Shown: in pieces, positions 53,347 to 61,281 of the stretch
Numbering within the stretch: the stretch's first letter is position 1
Layout: each line of letters begins with the position of its first letter
DNA from: Bradyrhizobium ottawaense
GTDB taxonomy: Bacteria; Pseudomonadota; Alphaproteobacteria; Rhizobiales; Xanthobacteraceae
Direction: 5' to 3'
DNA: 64,000 nt
Assembly: GCF_900099825.1 (NCBI RefSeq)
Contig: NZ_LT629693.1
Coordinates: forward strand, 1,798,001 to 1,862,000
Translations under genes and position numbers: made by a program
The notes under the pieces: generated by a model
Seen by the model: the letters and a program-made list of their open reading frames with translations, nothing else
Database searches by the model: none
What the model was told of the DNA's origin: nothing

Positions 53347-53360
53347 AGAATCTAGAGCCG

Positions 53361-53906
53361 TTACGGCAGTACCTCGCGGCGTTCGGCAAGCACCGCATCG
53401 GTTTCCGCGCGCTTGTCTTGCAACAAACCCGCCTGCGCGGCCTCGATCACCTTGTACAACTGGTGGGCGTCGCTCAGCCGCGTCACCGTCACGTAATCGG
53501 CACCGGCCTCGTAGAGATCGGTGACGTCGGATAGCAGTTCCGCGGTCGCGACAATCTTCGCGGTCGGGTTGAGCGAACGCACGTGCCGGACCAGTTTTTC
53601 GTTGTCGGCGCCCTTCAGCAGCGAGTTCGGGATGCTGAGAATGATCAGTTCGGACTTGGCGACCCCCGCATGCAACAACGTATCCACGTTGCTGATGTCG
53701 CCATAAACCACATGCATGCCGCGATCCGTCAACGTCCGGAACACGACGGGATTGAAGTCGATCACCGTGATCTGTTCAAGGACCGAGGGATTGCGGCTTT
53801 CAATCTCGCTCAACAGCGCGCTGGCGGCGCGGAAAAAGCCGAGAATGACGATCCTGCGGGCTTCGCCGTGGCCGCCCTCGTGGTCGGCATCGGCATCGTG
53901 GGCCAT
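53361..53906 (-). pseudogene. TrkA-N domain half of a split CPA2 antiporter
   Basis: 181 residues in a different frame from the membrane half. It reads ARRIVILGFFRAASALLSEI (a Rossmann start), ITVIDFNPVVFRTLTDRGMH, YGDISNVDTLLHAGV and VTVTRLSDAHQL, all TrkA-N/RCK. In related antiporters this domain follows the membrane domain in one chain. The junction is near 53905, where the two frames overlap. Either a one-base frameshift has split the gene or the domain is re-initiated at ATG 53906 (weak GGA upstream). Confidence 0.75.
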
Positions 53907-55089
53907 CGTCCAGATCGCGAAGCCCGATCCGCTTCAACGGCCCGATCAGGCCCCGCGTGACCTGATCGCTGCGCGCCATCACAAAGGTGCTCAGCACCGC
54001 CAAAATCACGAAAGCAAACGACGCGGCGCTCGACGTCGCGGTCGAGATATGGTTGGCGGCAACGCCGGTCTGGATCACGACCAGCGAGAATTCGGAGATC
54101 TGCGCCAGATTGATCGCCGGCAGCAGGCTTGCGCGCAGGCCCTGCTTCATCAGATACAGCGGCGTGAACGTCGTCACGACGCGACTGACCACCGTGAAGG
54201 CGGCGATCAACAGCGCCAGCCCGATCACGGAAAGTCCGGGAATAGGGATGGTCATGCCGAGCGCGACAAAGAACAGCGTGATGAAGAAATCGCGCAGCGT
54301 CGTCACCTTGGCGGTGACGTCGAGCGCATAGGGGAAGGTCGACAGCGACACGCCCGCCACCAGCGAGCCCATTTCGCGCGACAGATGCAGTCTTTCGGCG
54401 ATCTCGCCGATCAGGAAACACCAGGCCAGCGCGCCCAGCAGGATCAGTTCCGGCCGCCGCGCAATCTGGTGGAACAGCCGCGGCAGCACATAGCGGCTCA
54501 GCACCAGCGCGGTCGCCACCAGCACCCCGACCCGGCCGATCGAGAGCAGGATCACGCTGACCTGCAGATTGTCGAGGCTCGGCTGCACCGCCAGGAACAG
54601 GATCGCAAAGATGTCCTGCAGCACCAGCACGCCGAGCGTGATGCGCCCAGGCAGCGTGTCGAGCTCGCGCTTCTCGTACAACACCTTGACGATGATGACC
54701 GTGCTGGAAAGCGCGCAGGCGACGCAGAGATACAGCGCGTCGAAATGGCCGCTGCCCATCGACAGCCCGATCCCCAGGAAGAACAGGATCCCGAGCAGGC
54801 AGCCGCCGATCAATTGGCCGCCCGCGGCAAACAGGATGACCTTGCCGGCGCGCACGATCTTTTTGAGGTCGATTTCCAGCCCGATCATGAACAGCATGAA
54901 GATCAGGCCGAGTTCGGAGATGACGGCGATCGATTCCTGGGACTTGACCCAGCCCATGCCGAATGGACCTATGAAAAACCCGGCGATAAGGTAGGCCAGG
55001 ATCAGCGGCTGCCGGGAGAAATGGGCCAGCAGGCCGAGCACCCAGGCGAACAGGATGCATAAGGTGATATCGCCAATGAGTTCGTGCAT
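53800..55089 (-). pseudogene. CPA2 cation:proton antiporter, membrane half (frameshifted)
   Basis: 429 residues from ATG 55089. About 12 membrane helices with CPA2/KefB-type motifs: HFSRQPLILAYLIAGFFIGP, ELGLIFMLFMIGLEID, LSSTVIIVKVLYEKREL and MGSLVAGVSLSTFPYA. Conserved similarity ends at LIGPLKRIGLRDLD; the last 35 residues are Arg/Pro-rich out-of-frame sequence. The membrane part could still work alone as a Na+/K+:H+ antiporter without its nucleotide-sensing domain. A sequencing error is the main alternative. Confidence 0.8.
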
Positions 55090-55147
55090 GATTCCGGACT
55101 TTTCCTGCCCGCAACCTAGTGGCCCCGGCGCTGGGGTCAAACGAGCA

Positions 55148-55687
55148 ATGTGTCACATCCGCGCAGCGGGCTTTATTCTCGCGATTCTGACCACCCTGTC
55201 GATCCATACCTCGACCGCCCGAGCCCAGGCTGCGGGCTCGATCGAGCAAAACTTCGCCGGTTCCCTCACCGCCATGCCTGCGGAAAACCTCACCGTTTCC
55301 GGGGCATTTTACGTGCCGGTCTATTCCAGCGTATCGATGAGCGCTGGCCGGCTGCGGGGCGACTTTTCGGTGACGCTCAGCATTCACAACGCCTCGGAAA
55401 CCAAGTCCCTGGTGCTGAAGCGGATCGGCTATTTCGACACATCGGGGAAAATGGTGGACAGCTACCTCAAGGCGCCGGTCGCGCTGAAACCGTTCGCGAC
55501 CATCGAGGTCTTCATCGCCGCGACCGACGTGCGCGGCGGCACCGGGGCCAATTTCGTGGTCGACTGGGCGGCCACCGGCGAGATCGCCGAGCCTGCGGTC
55601 GAGGCGCTGATGGTCGGCAGCGTCGGCCCCGGGCATTATGCCTTCATCAGCCAGGGGCGCCCGATCAAGGTGATCGGCAAGAACTAG
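55148..55687 (+). CDS. DUF3124 secreted protein
   Basis: 179 residues from ATG 55148, with a signal peptide (about 1-29, ending ARAQA). The mature part has NLTVSGAFYVPVYSSVSMSA and LSIHNASETKSLVLKRIGYF, matching DUF3124, a periplasmic beta-rich domain of unknown function. Its TAG stop lies in the first unit of a three-unit tandem repeat. Confidence 0.85.
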   Translation: MCHIRAAGFILAILTTLSIHTSTARAQAAGSIEQNFAGSLTAMPAENLTVSGAFYVPVYSSVSMSAGRLRGDFSVTLSIHNASETKSLVLKRIGYFDTSGKMVDSYLKAPVALKPFATIEVFIAATDVRGGTGANFVVDWAATGEIAEPAVEALMVGSVGPGHYAFISQGRPIKVIGKN

Positions 55688-55719
55688 CCTGCAAGAACTA
55701 ACCTGTAAGAACTAACCTA
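55678..55719 (+). repeat. Three tandem 14-base units over a stop codon
   Basis: CAAGAACTAGCCTG, CAAGAACTAACCTG and TAAGAACTAACCTA follow each other. The first contains the AAG-AAC-TAG end of the DUF3124 gene, so later units look like slippage copies of the gene end. Confidence 0.85.
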
Positions 55720-55733
55720 AGCGCAACCAGCCG

Positions 55734-55756
55734 GAAGGCCGGAGCAACCGGCCTTC
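55734..55756 (+). terminator. Hairpin downstream of the DUF3124 gene
   Basis: GAAGGCCGG-AGCAA-CCGGCCTTC, a perfect nine-base stem, 30 bases before the aminotransferase start. No clear U-tract, so intrinsic termination is uncertain. Confidence 0.5.
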
Positions 55757-55785
55757 TCAACAAGAAACAACGGGAGTGAACATCC

Positions 55786-57030
55786 ATGTCGACCGCGGCA
55801 CCTTTCGATTTTGCAGCCCTGTTGCCTGCCGGATTGCCGGCGCCGGCGGCGCGGTGGACCGGCCTTGCCAAATACAGCTTCGTCGGCGGCAACAATGATC
55901 CCGACCAGGTGCCGGTCGAGGGCCTGATCGATGCGGTCAATGCGGTGCTCCGGCGCGAGGGCAAGACGCTCGCGACCTATGGTCTGGCGAGCGGCCCGCA
56001 GGGCTATCGCCCGCTGCGCGAATTCCTCACGACAAAGCTCAAGCGCGACGCCGGCATTACCTGTGCCGCTGACGACATCATGATCGTGTCGGGCTCGCTG
56101 CAGGCCCTCGACCTCGTCAACCAGACCTTGCTGGCGCGCGGCGACACCGTGCTGATCGAGCAGGAGAGCTATCAGGGCGCCATCAACCGGCTGACACGGC
56201 TTGGCGTCAAGGCGGTCGGCATTCCCCTCGACGACGGCGGCATGCGGATGGACGCGCTGGCGGCTGTTCTGGCCGATCACAAGGCCCGCGGCATCACGCC
56301 GAAATATATCTACACGATTCCGACCGTGCAGAACCCGACCGGCACCATCATGCCCGAGAAGCGGCGCGCGGAGATGCTGAAACTGTCGCAGCAATACGGC
56401 GTGCCTGTTTTCGAGGACGATTGCTACGCCGATCTGATCTGGACCGGCGAGCGGCCGCCGGCGATCTATGCCATGAGCCAGCACGCCAACGTCATTCATA
56501 TCGGCTCGTTTTCGAAATCGATCGCCCCGGCGCTACGGGTCGGCTTCATCGTCGCGCCCTGGGCGATGATGTCGCGGATGCTGGCGCTGAAAACCGACGC
56601 CGGCTCCGGCGCATTGGAGCAGATGGTGCTGGCGGAATATTGCGCACCGCACTTTTCCACCCATGTGCCGAAGCTGACGCGCGGCCTGCGCGCCAAGCTC
56701 GATACGCTGATGGAGGCGCTGAACGAACAGTTCGGGACTGCGGCGGAATTCGAGGACCCCAAGGGCGGCATCTTCCTGTGGGTCAAACTGCCCGACAATG
56801 TCGATACGCTGAAACTGTATCAGGCCGCGCTGGCCGCCGGCGTTGCCATCAATCCGGGGCCGGAATGGTCGACCGACAAGGCCCATTCCGGCAGCCGGCT
56901 GCGGCTGTGCTTTGCCAGCCCCTCGCACGACCAGATCCGCGAGGGCGTCGCCGTGCTCGCCGACGTCTGCCGCAAGGAGTTCGGCGTGCCGGAACGCAGC
57001 GCCAATGTGGAGAAGCGGGCGCGGACTTGA
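55786..57030 (+). CDS. PLP-dependent class I/II aminotransferase (2-aminoadipate-type)
   Basis: 414 residues with GGGAGTGAAC upstream. The N-terminal GGNNDPDQVPVE, the VQNPTG motif, DDCYADL and the PLP lysine at about 244 in GSFSKSIAPALRVGF identify fold-type I enzymes of the LysN/MocR-catalytic group, without a DNA-binding domain. Likely a broad amino acid or 2-aminoadipate aminotransferase. An EamA exporter follows 69 bases later on the same strand and might export a related amino acid. Confidence 0.9.
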   Translation: MSTAAPFDFAALLPAGLPAPAARWTGLAKYSFVGGNNDPDQVPVEGLIDAVNAVLRREGKTLATYGLASGPQGYRPLREFLTTKLKRDAGITCAADDIMIVSGSLQALDLVNQTLLARGDTVLIEQESYQGAINRLTRLGVKAVGIPLDDGGMRMDALAAVLADHKARGITPKYIYTIPTVQNPTGTIMPEKRRAEMLKLSQQYGVPVFEDDCYADLIWTGERPPAIYAMSQHANVIHIGSFSKSIAPALRVGFIVAPWAMMSRMLALKTDAGSGALEQMVLAEYCAPHFSTHVPKLTRGLRAKLDTLMEALNEQFGTAAEFEDPKGGIFLWVKLPDNVDTLKLYQAALAAGVAINPGPEWSTDKAHSGSRLRLCFASPSHDQIREGVAVLADVCRKEFGVPERSANVEKRART

Positions 57031-57099
57031 ACCGGTCGGTTTTGACGAGATCGCGCACCGTCACAATATAGCGCCCCGAGCGCAGACAGGATTTTGGGA

Positions 57100-57978
57100 A
57101 TGGCCGGGGCGCAATCGCAGCATCGCACGGGGATTGCCCTTGTCGTCGCAGCTGCCGTGGCGTGGAGCACCGCGCCGTTCTTCACGCGGCTGCTTCCGTT
57201 CGACTCCTGGACCATCCTGTTCTGGCGGGGCCTGTTCGGCGCAGCGATGATCGCCGCCATTCTGGTGCTGCTGCAGGGCTGGAGTGGCCTGCGGGACTTC
57301 ACCCGGATGGACAGAACCGGCTGGCTCGTCGCTGCGCTGTCGACGCTGGGCATGGTGTGCTTCATCCCATCCCTGCAACTGACCAGCGTATCGAACGTCG
57401 CGATCATCATCGCAACCGGCCCGTTCGTCACCGCCGCACTCGCCTGGGTCTGGCTTCGGGAAGTGCCACGGCTGCGGACCACGCTGGCAAGCATCGTGGC
57501 GCTCTGCGGCATCGCCATCATCGTCGGCGGCGCACGGCTTGGTTCCGACTTTCTTGGCATCGCGCTGGCCGTCATCATGACGGTGGCGATTGCCGCGATG
57601 ACAGTCATTGTCAGGCAGCACAGAAACACATCGATGGTCGCCGCCGCGGCGCTGTCGAATATCCTGGGCAGCGTCGTCAGCATTCCCTTGGCTCAGGGCA
57701 TCGCCGCCATCACCGCGCACGACTTGTTCATTTTCGCGATGTTCGGGTTCTGCCAGGTCGCGCTCGGCCTCTCGCTGTACATGCTAGGCTCGCGCCTGCT
57801 GCCCTCCAGCCAGGCCGCCCTGATCGCCACGCTGGAGACGCCGCTGATGCCGTTCTGGGTATGGCTGGCGTTCCAGGAGGCCCCTGCCCCGCGGGCCCTT
57901 ATCGGCGGCGCGCTGGTGATGGGTGCCGTCATCGCCGACATCGTCGGCGATCACCGGGAGCAGAAGCAAGCAGCCTGA
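57100..57978 (+). CDS. EamA/DMT family transporter
   Basis: 292 residues from ATG 57100; TTG 57094 is in frame and possible. Ten hydrophobic helices in two EamA repeats; typical phrases are AWSTAPFFTRLLPFDSWTIL, RGLFGAAMIAAIL and the second-repeat LETPLMPFWVWLAFQE. Exporters of this family move amino acids, sugars or drugs out of the cell; the substrate is unknown. Confidence 0.92.
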   Translation: MAGAQSQHRTGIALVVAAAVAWSTAPFFTRLLPFDSWTILFWRGLFGAAMIAAILVLLQGWSGLRDFTRMDRTGWLVAALSTLGMVCFIPSLQLTSVSNVAIIIATGPFVTAALAWVWLREVPRLRTTLASIVALCGIAIIVGGARLGSDFLGIALAVIMTVAIAAMTVIVRQHRNTSMVAAAALSNILGSVVSIPLAQGIAAITAHDLFIFAMFGFCQVALGLSLYMLGSRLLPSSQAALIATLETPLMPFWVWLAFQEAPAPRALIGGALVMGAVIADIVGDHREQKQAA

Positions 57979-57984
57979 ACGCCG

Positions 57985-59265
57985 TTACCGCACCGCGAAC
58001 GGTGCCTGATACGGCCGGCCGAACGGCACGCCGTTGATGACAGTCTGTACGGGTTTGAGCAAAGCCTTGCCGTCGCGCTTGTTGTTGCGGGTGTCGAGGA
58101 ACGAAACCGGCCCCTCCACCAGGTCCATGATGGCGAGGTCGCCGGGCGCACCAACCTGCAGCGTGCCGATCTTGGCGGCGCGGTTGATGATCCTGGCCGG
58201 CGCCGTGGTCGCCATCGTCACCACCTGCTCCAGCGAAAAGCCCATCGCCATGAACTTGCTCATCACGTTCGGCAGATAGGGCACGCCGGGCGAGTTGCCG
58301 GAGAACACGTGGATGTCGGACGAGATCGTGTCGGGCGTGCAGCCGCCGGGGATCGCCACTTCCGCCACCGTGAAGTCGAAGCTGCCGCCGCCATGGCCGA
58401 CGTCGAAAATGACGCCGCGCTGCTTGGCGGCGAGCGCCGCCGGCAACAACTTGCCGTCCTGCACGATGTTGGTGAACGCACCGGCATTGTTGGGGGCACC
58501 GGAATAGGCATGGGTCAGCACGTCGCCGGGCCGCAACAGGTCGAGTATCTCTGACATCAGCTCCCTGGTCTCGACGCCGCCGATATGCACCATCATCTTG
58601 GCCGGCCAGCCGCACATCTCGCAGGCCTGGATGCCGCGCTTCAGCGGCTCGAGGCCGTGCTTGTAGATGACGTTCTCCGACATCCGCACCTTGACGCCGA
58701 TCAGGAAGTCCGGGTTTTCGGCGAGCGCCATGGCGCAGGCTTCGACCTGCGCGTTGTCGATATTGTAGAGCTCGGCCACCGGAAACGCCGACAATCCGTT
58801 GTTGGCGATATGAACGAAGGCGTAAATCCGCGCCCGCGATTGCGCCACGATGTAGCGGCGCAACGCCGCCAGATTGTTGACGCCGGCGTCGCCCGCCGAC
58901 ACCACCGTGGTCGTGCCCTGAAACTGCACCAGTTCGTCGGCGGGGATCCCGATCGCCGAGCCGTAGGGATAGACGTGGCAGTGCAGGTCGATCAGCCCCG
59001 GCGTCACCAGTTTTCCCGAAGCGTCGATCGACTTCGAAATGCGGGCGGCCGGAATCTCGTTTTCGATCGCCTCGATCACGCCCCAGCGAATGCCGATATC
59101 GCGCTTTCCCCGCAACGACTGGCTGGGGTCGAGCACGTCGCCGCCCTTGATCACGAGGTCGAACTTGTCGTTCGGTCCCATCGCGGCGCCGGCAGGACCG
59201 GCCATCGCGGCCACTGCCGCGGATCCGGTCAGGCTCAGAAAATCACGGCGAGAACACCCGGTCAT
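57985..59265 (-). CDS. Tat-exported amidohydrolase/deacetylase
   Basis: 426 residues from ATG 59265 with GGGGAG upstream. A twin-arginine signal (SRRDFLSLTG) leads a metallo-dependent hydrolase: VTPGLIDLHCHVYPYG (metal histidines), VKVRMSENV with a carboxylatable lysine, MVHIGG, FDVGHGGGSFDF and the distal aspartate region SDIHVFSGNS. This is the deacetylase-like amidohydrolase group acting on N-acyl amino acids or amides in the periplasm. Convergent with the EamA gene. Confidence 0.9.
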   Translation of the reverse strand: MTGCSRRDFLSLTGSAAVAAMAGPAGAAMGPNDKFDLVIKGGDVLDPSQSLRGKRDIGIRWGVIEAIENEIPAARISKSIDASGKLVTPGLIDLHCHVYPYGSAIGIPADELVQFQGTTTVVSAGDAGVNNLAALRRYIVAQSRARIYAFVHIANNGLSAFPVAELYNIDNAQVEACAMALAENPDFLIGVKVRMSENVIYKHGLEPLKRGIQACEMCGWPAKMMVHIGGVETRELMSEILDLLRPGDVLTHAYSGAPNNAGAFTNIVQDGKLLPAALAAKQRGVIFDVGHGGGSFDFTVAEVAIPGGCTPDTISSDIHVFSGNSPGVPYLPNVMSKFMAMGFSLEQVVTMATTAPARIINRAAKIGTLQVGAPGDLAIMDLVEGPVSFLDTRNNKRDGKALLKPVQTVINGVPFGRPYQAPFAVR

Positions 59266-59456
59266 GGCAACGCTCCCCCTGATATGTTTTTTATGGCGCG
59301 ATGATGCGCCCGTGACCGGCGTTGCGCAAGCCGAGGCGCGGCGGCCAACTGCCGGCGCCCGCAAAAATGAATGCCCGCGCCGCTGGTCGGGCGGAGCGCG
59401 TTGCCCTAGGCTTTGGCGATCAGATCAAGGGCCGAAGAGCCCGACGGGAGGCGTCC

Positions 59457-60725
59457 ATGATTTCAATGAGAGTTGCCGTGCTTGCGTTTGGCCTGGCTGC
59501 CTCTGGCGCAGCGTTCGCCGACGATCCGCTGCCCCGTGCCAAGCCCGAAGACGTCGGCATGTCCAGCGAACGGCTGGCGCGGATCGGCGAAACCCTGAAG
59601 GCCGATATCGCGGCGGGTCGAACGCCCGGCGCCGTCATCGCCATCGCACGCCGCGGCAAGCTCGTCGCGTTCGACGCCTATGGCTGGCGCGACAAGGCCG
59701 CCAATATCCCGATGACAACCGACACCATCTTCAACATCGCCTCGATGACCAAACCGATGACGGCGGTCGGCGGCCTGATGCTGTACGAACAGGGCAAGCT
59801 CCTGATCAACGACCCGCTCAGCAAGTATTTTCCGAAATTCACCAATATGCGCGTTGCGGTGCTCGACGGCGACGGGCTTGCCGGTTCCGTGGCCGCCGAT
59901 CGCCCGATCACGATCCAGGACCTGATGCGGCATACCTCCGGATTGATCTACGGCGGGCGCGGCAACACGCCGGTGCACAAGATGTATCCGGCGGGCAGCG
60001 GCAATGCAGCGCGCGACTATGATGGTTCGGCCTTCATGGACAAGCTCGCCTCGCTGCCGCTGCTCTATCAGCCCGCAACGGTGTGGGACTACGGCTTCGG
60101 TCTCGATGTGCTCGGACAAACCATTGAGAAGATCAGCGGCCAGTCGCTCGGGCAATATCTGCAGGCCAACCTGTTCGCACCGTTGGGGATGACCGATACC
60201 GGCTTCTCGGTTTCGGCGGAAAAGGCCGCCCGCTACGCCAGGCCGCTGCCGGCAGATCCCGACACCGGTAAGCCGCAGGCACGCAGCCCCGAACTGACCC
60301 AGCCGCTCAAATTCGAATGCGGCGGCGGCTGCGCCGCGTCCACCGCGTCGGACTATCTGCGCTTTGCGATGATGCTGATGAATGGTGGACGCTCCGGCGA
60401 AGCCCGCCTGCTCGGACCCCGGACCGTCGCCTATATGCTTTCCGACCAGTTGGGCCCGAACATCAAAAATCTCGTCGGCAATGCCGATCCGACCCGCGCC
60501 GATTACGGCTTCGGTCTCGGCCTTGCGGTACGCACCACGCCCGGCGTGATCAGGATGATGGGCTCGGTCGGACAATTCTCATGGCCCGGCGCCAGCGGCA
60601 CCGACTGGTGGGTCGATCCGAAGGAAGAGCTCGCGGTGGTCTATCTCTCCGCCGCACCTGGCCCGATCCGCTGGCACTACCGGCAGAAGATCAACGCGCT
60701 CGTCTATCAGGCGATCATGGATTGA
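59457..60725 (+). CDS. Exported serine hydrolase (class C beta-lactamase family)
   Basis: 422 residues from ATG 59457, with GGGAGG upstream and a signal peptide ending ASGAAFA. The nucleophile motif S-X-X-K is SMTK in FNIASMTKPMTAVGGLML, and a Tyr-X-Asn-like YGFGLD region follows. Related proteins are penicillin-binding-like esterases and beta-lactamases; true beta-lactamase activity is not implied. Divergent from the amidohydrolase. Confidence 0.9.
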   Translation: MISMRVAVLAFGLAASGAAFADDPLPRAKPEDVGMSSERLARIGETLKADIAAGRTPGAVIAIARRGKLVAFDAYGWRDKAANIPMTTDTIFNIASMTKPMTAVGGLMLYEQGKLLINDPLSKYFPKFTNMRVAVLDGDGLAGSVAADRPITIQDLMRHTSGLIYGGRGNTPVHKMYPAGSGNAARDYDGSAFMDKLASLPLLYQPATVWDYGFGLDVLGQTIEKISGQSLGQYLQANLFAPLGMTDTGFSVSAEKAARYARPLPADPDTGKPQARSPELTQPLKFECGGGCAASTASDYLRFAMMLMNGGRSGEARLLGPRTVAYMLSDQLGPNIKNLVGNADPTRADYGFGLGLAVRTTPGVIRMMGSVGQFSWPGASGTDWWVDPKEELAVVYLSAAPGPIRWHYRQKINALVYQAIMD

Positions 60726-60798
60726 CATTGAAACGCACGGGCTTCACGCGCGTTAACGCTGACTGAACAGGCGTTCAGAAAACTGTTCACGTTCCAAG

Positions 60799-60823
60799 GG
60801 AACGATCGCATCACTGCGCTGTT
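60799..60823 (+). promoter_or_regulatory. EcfG-like stress promoter
   Basis: GGAAC at 60799-60803 is followed by 16 bases and TGTT at 60820-60823, close to the EcfG consensus GGAAC-N16/17-CGTT (one mismatch). It overlaps a palindrome GTTCC-AAG-GGAAC. The start codon is 31 bases downstream. Confidence 0.5.
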
Positions 60824-60853
60824 ACATCCTCGATTCCATTGAGGAGGACAGAC

Positions 60854-61072
60854 ATGAAGAAGCTTGGATATGTGTTGGCTGCGCTTGGCGCTATCGTCAT
60901 CGCGGCGCCGTCGATTGCAAGTGCTGAGACTGTTGTGATCAAGCGTGGCGGCTATCACCATGGTTACGGCGCGCGCGCCGAATTCCGCGAGCACCGCGAT
61001 CGTGGCTGGCATCGCGGCTGGGAGGGTCATCATCGCGACCGCGAGGTGGTGATCCGTAGGCATCGCGACTAA
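60854..61072 (+). CDS. Small exported His/Arg-rich protein
   Basis: 72 residues from ATG 60854 with GAGGAGG upstream. A signal peptide (to about residue 24, ASA) is followed by a mature part of about 48 residues rich in His, Arg and Gly (HHGYGARAEFREHRDRGWHR). Such basic periplasmic proteins could bind metals or anionic surfaces. The EcfG-like promoter suggests induction in the general stress response. Confidence 0.75.
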   Translation: MKKLGYVLAALGAIVIAAPSIASAETVVIKRGGYHHGYGARAEFREHRDRGWHRGWEGHHRDREVVIRRHRD

Positions 61073-61085
61073 GGCTTTATCGCTG

Positions 61086-61181
61086 AAGGAGCCCGGTTCT
61101 GATTCAGAACCGGGCTCCTTGATTTTGTTGGACGCGTTTTCTTAACGCGAACCGGTACCCACTTCGCTTGAAAACGCTATG
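61086..61181 (+). repeat. Bipartite palindromic repeat, family A, copy 9
   Basis: The variable hairpin has 17-base perfect arms, AAGGAGCCCGGTTCTGA and TCAGAACCGGGCTCCTT, with a one-base centre. It is followed by GATTTTGTTG and the full core. It starts 14 bases after the stop of the small stress gene and may end its transcript. Confidence 0.9.
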
Positions 61182-61186
61182 AACGG

Positions 61187-61214
61187 AAAATGGCTCCTCA
61201 CGGAGCCATTTTTT
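61187..61214. terminator. Intrinsic terminator after repeat A9
   Basis: AAAATGGCTCC-TCAC-GGAGCCATTTT followed by T's. It lies between the small plus-strand gene and the minus-strand thiolase and can serve both. Confidence 0.9.
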
Positions 61215-61281
61215 GTTTGTTGCGTGTTCTTTGCCTGTGCGGGCGCCAGGACTCGCGTCAGGACCAGCGTTGCGAAAAATC

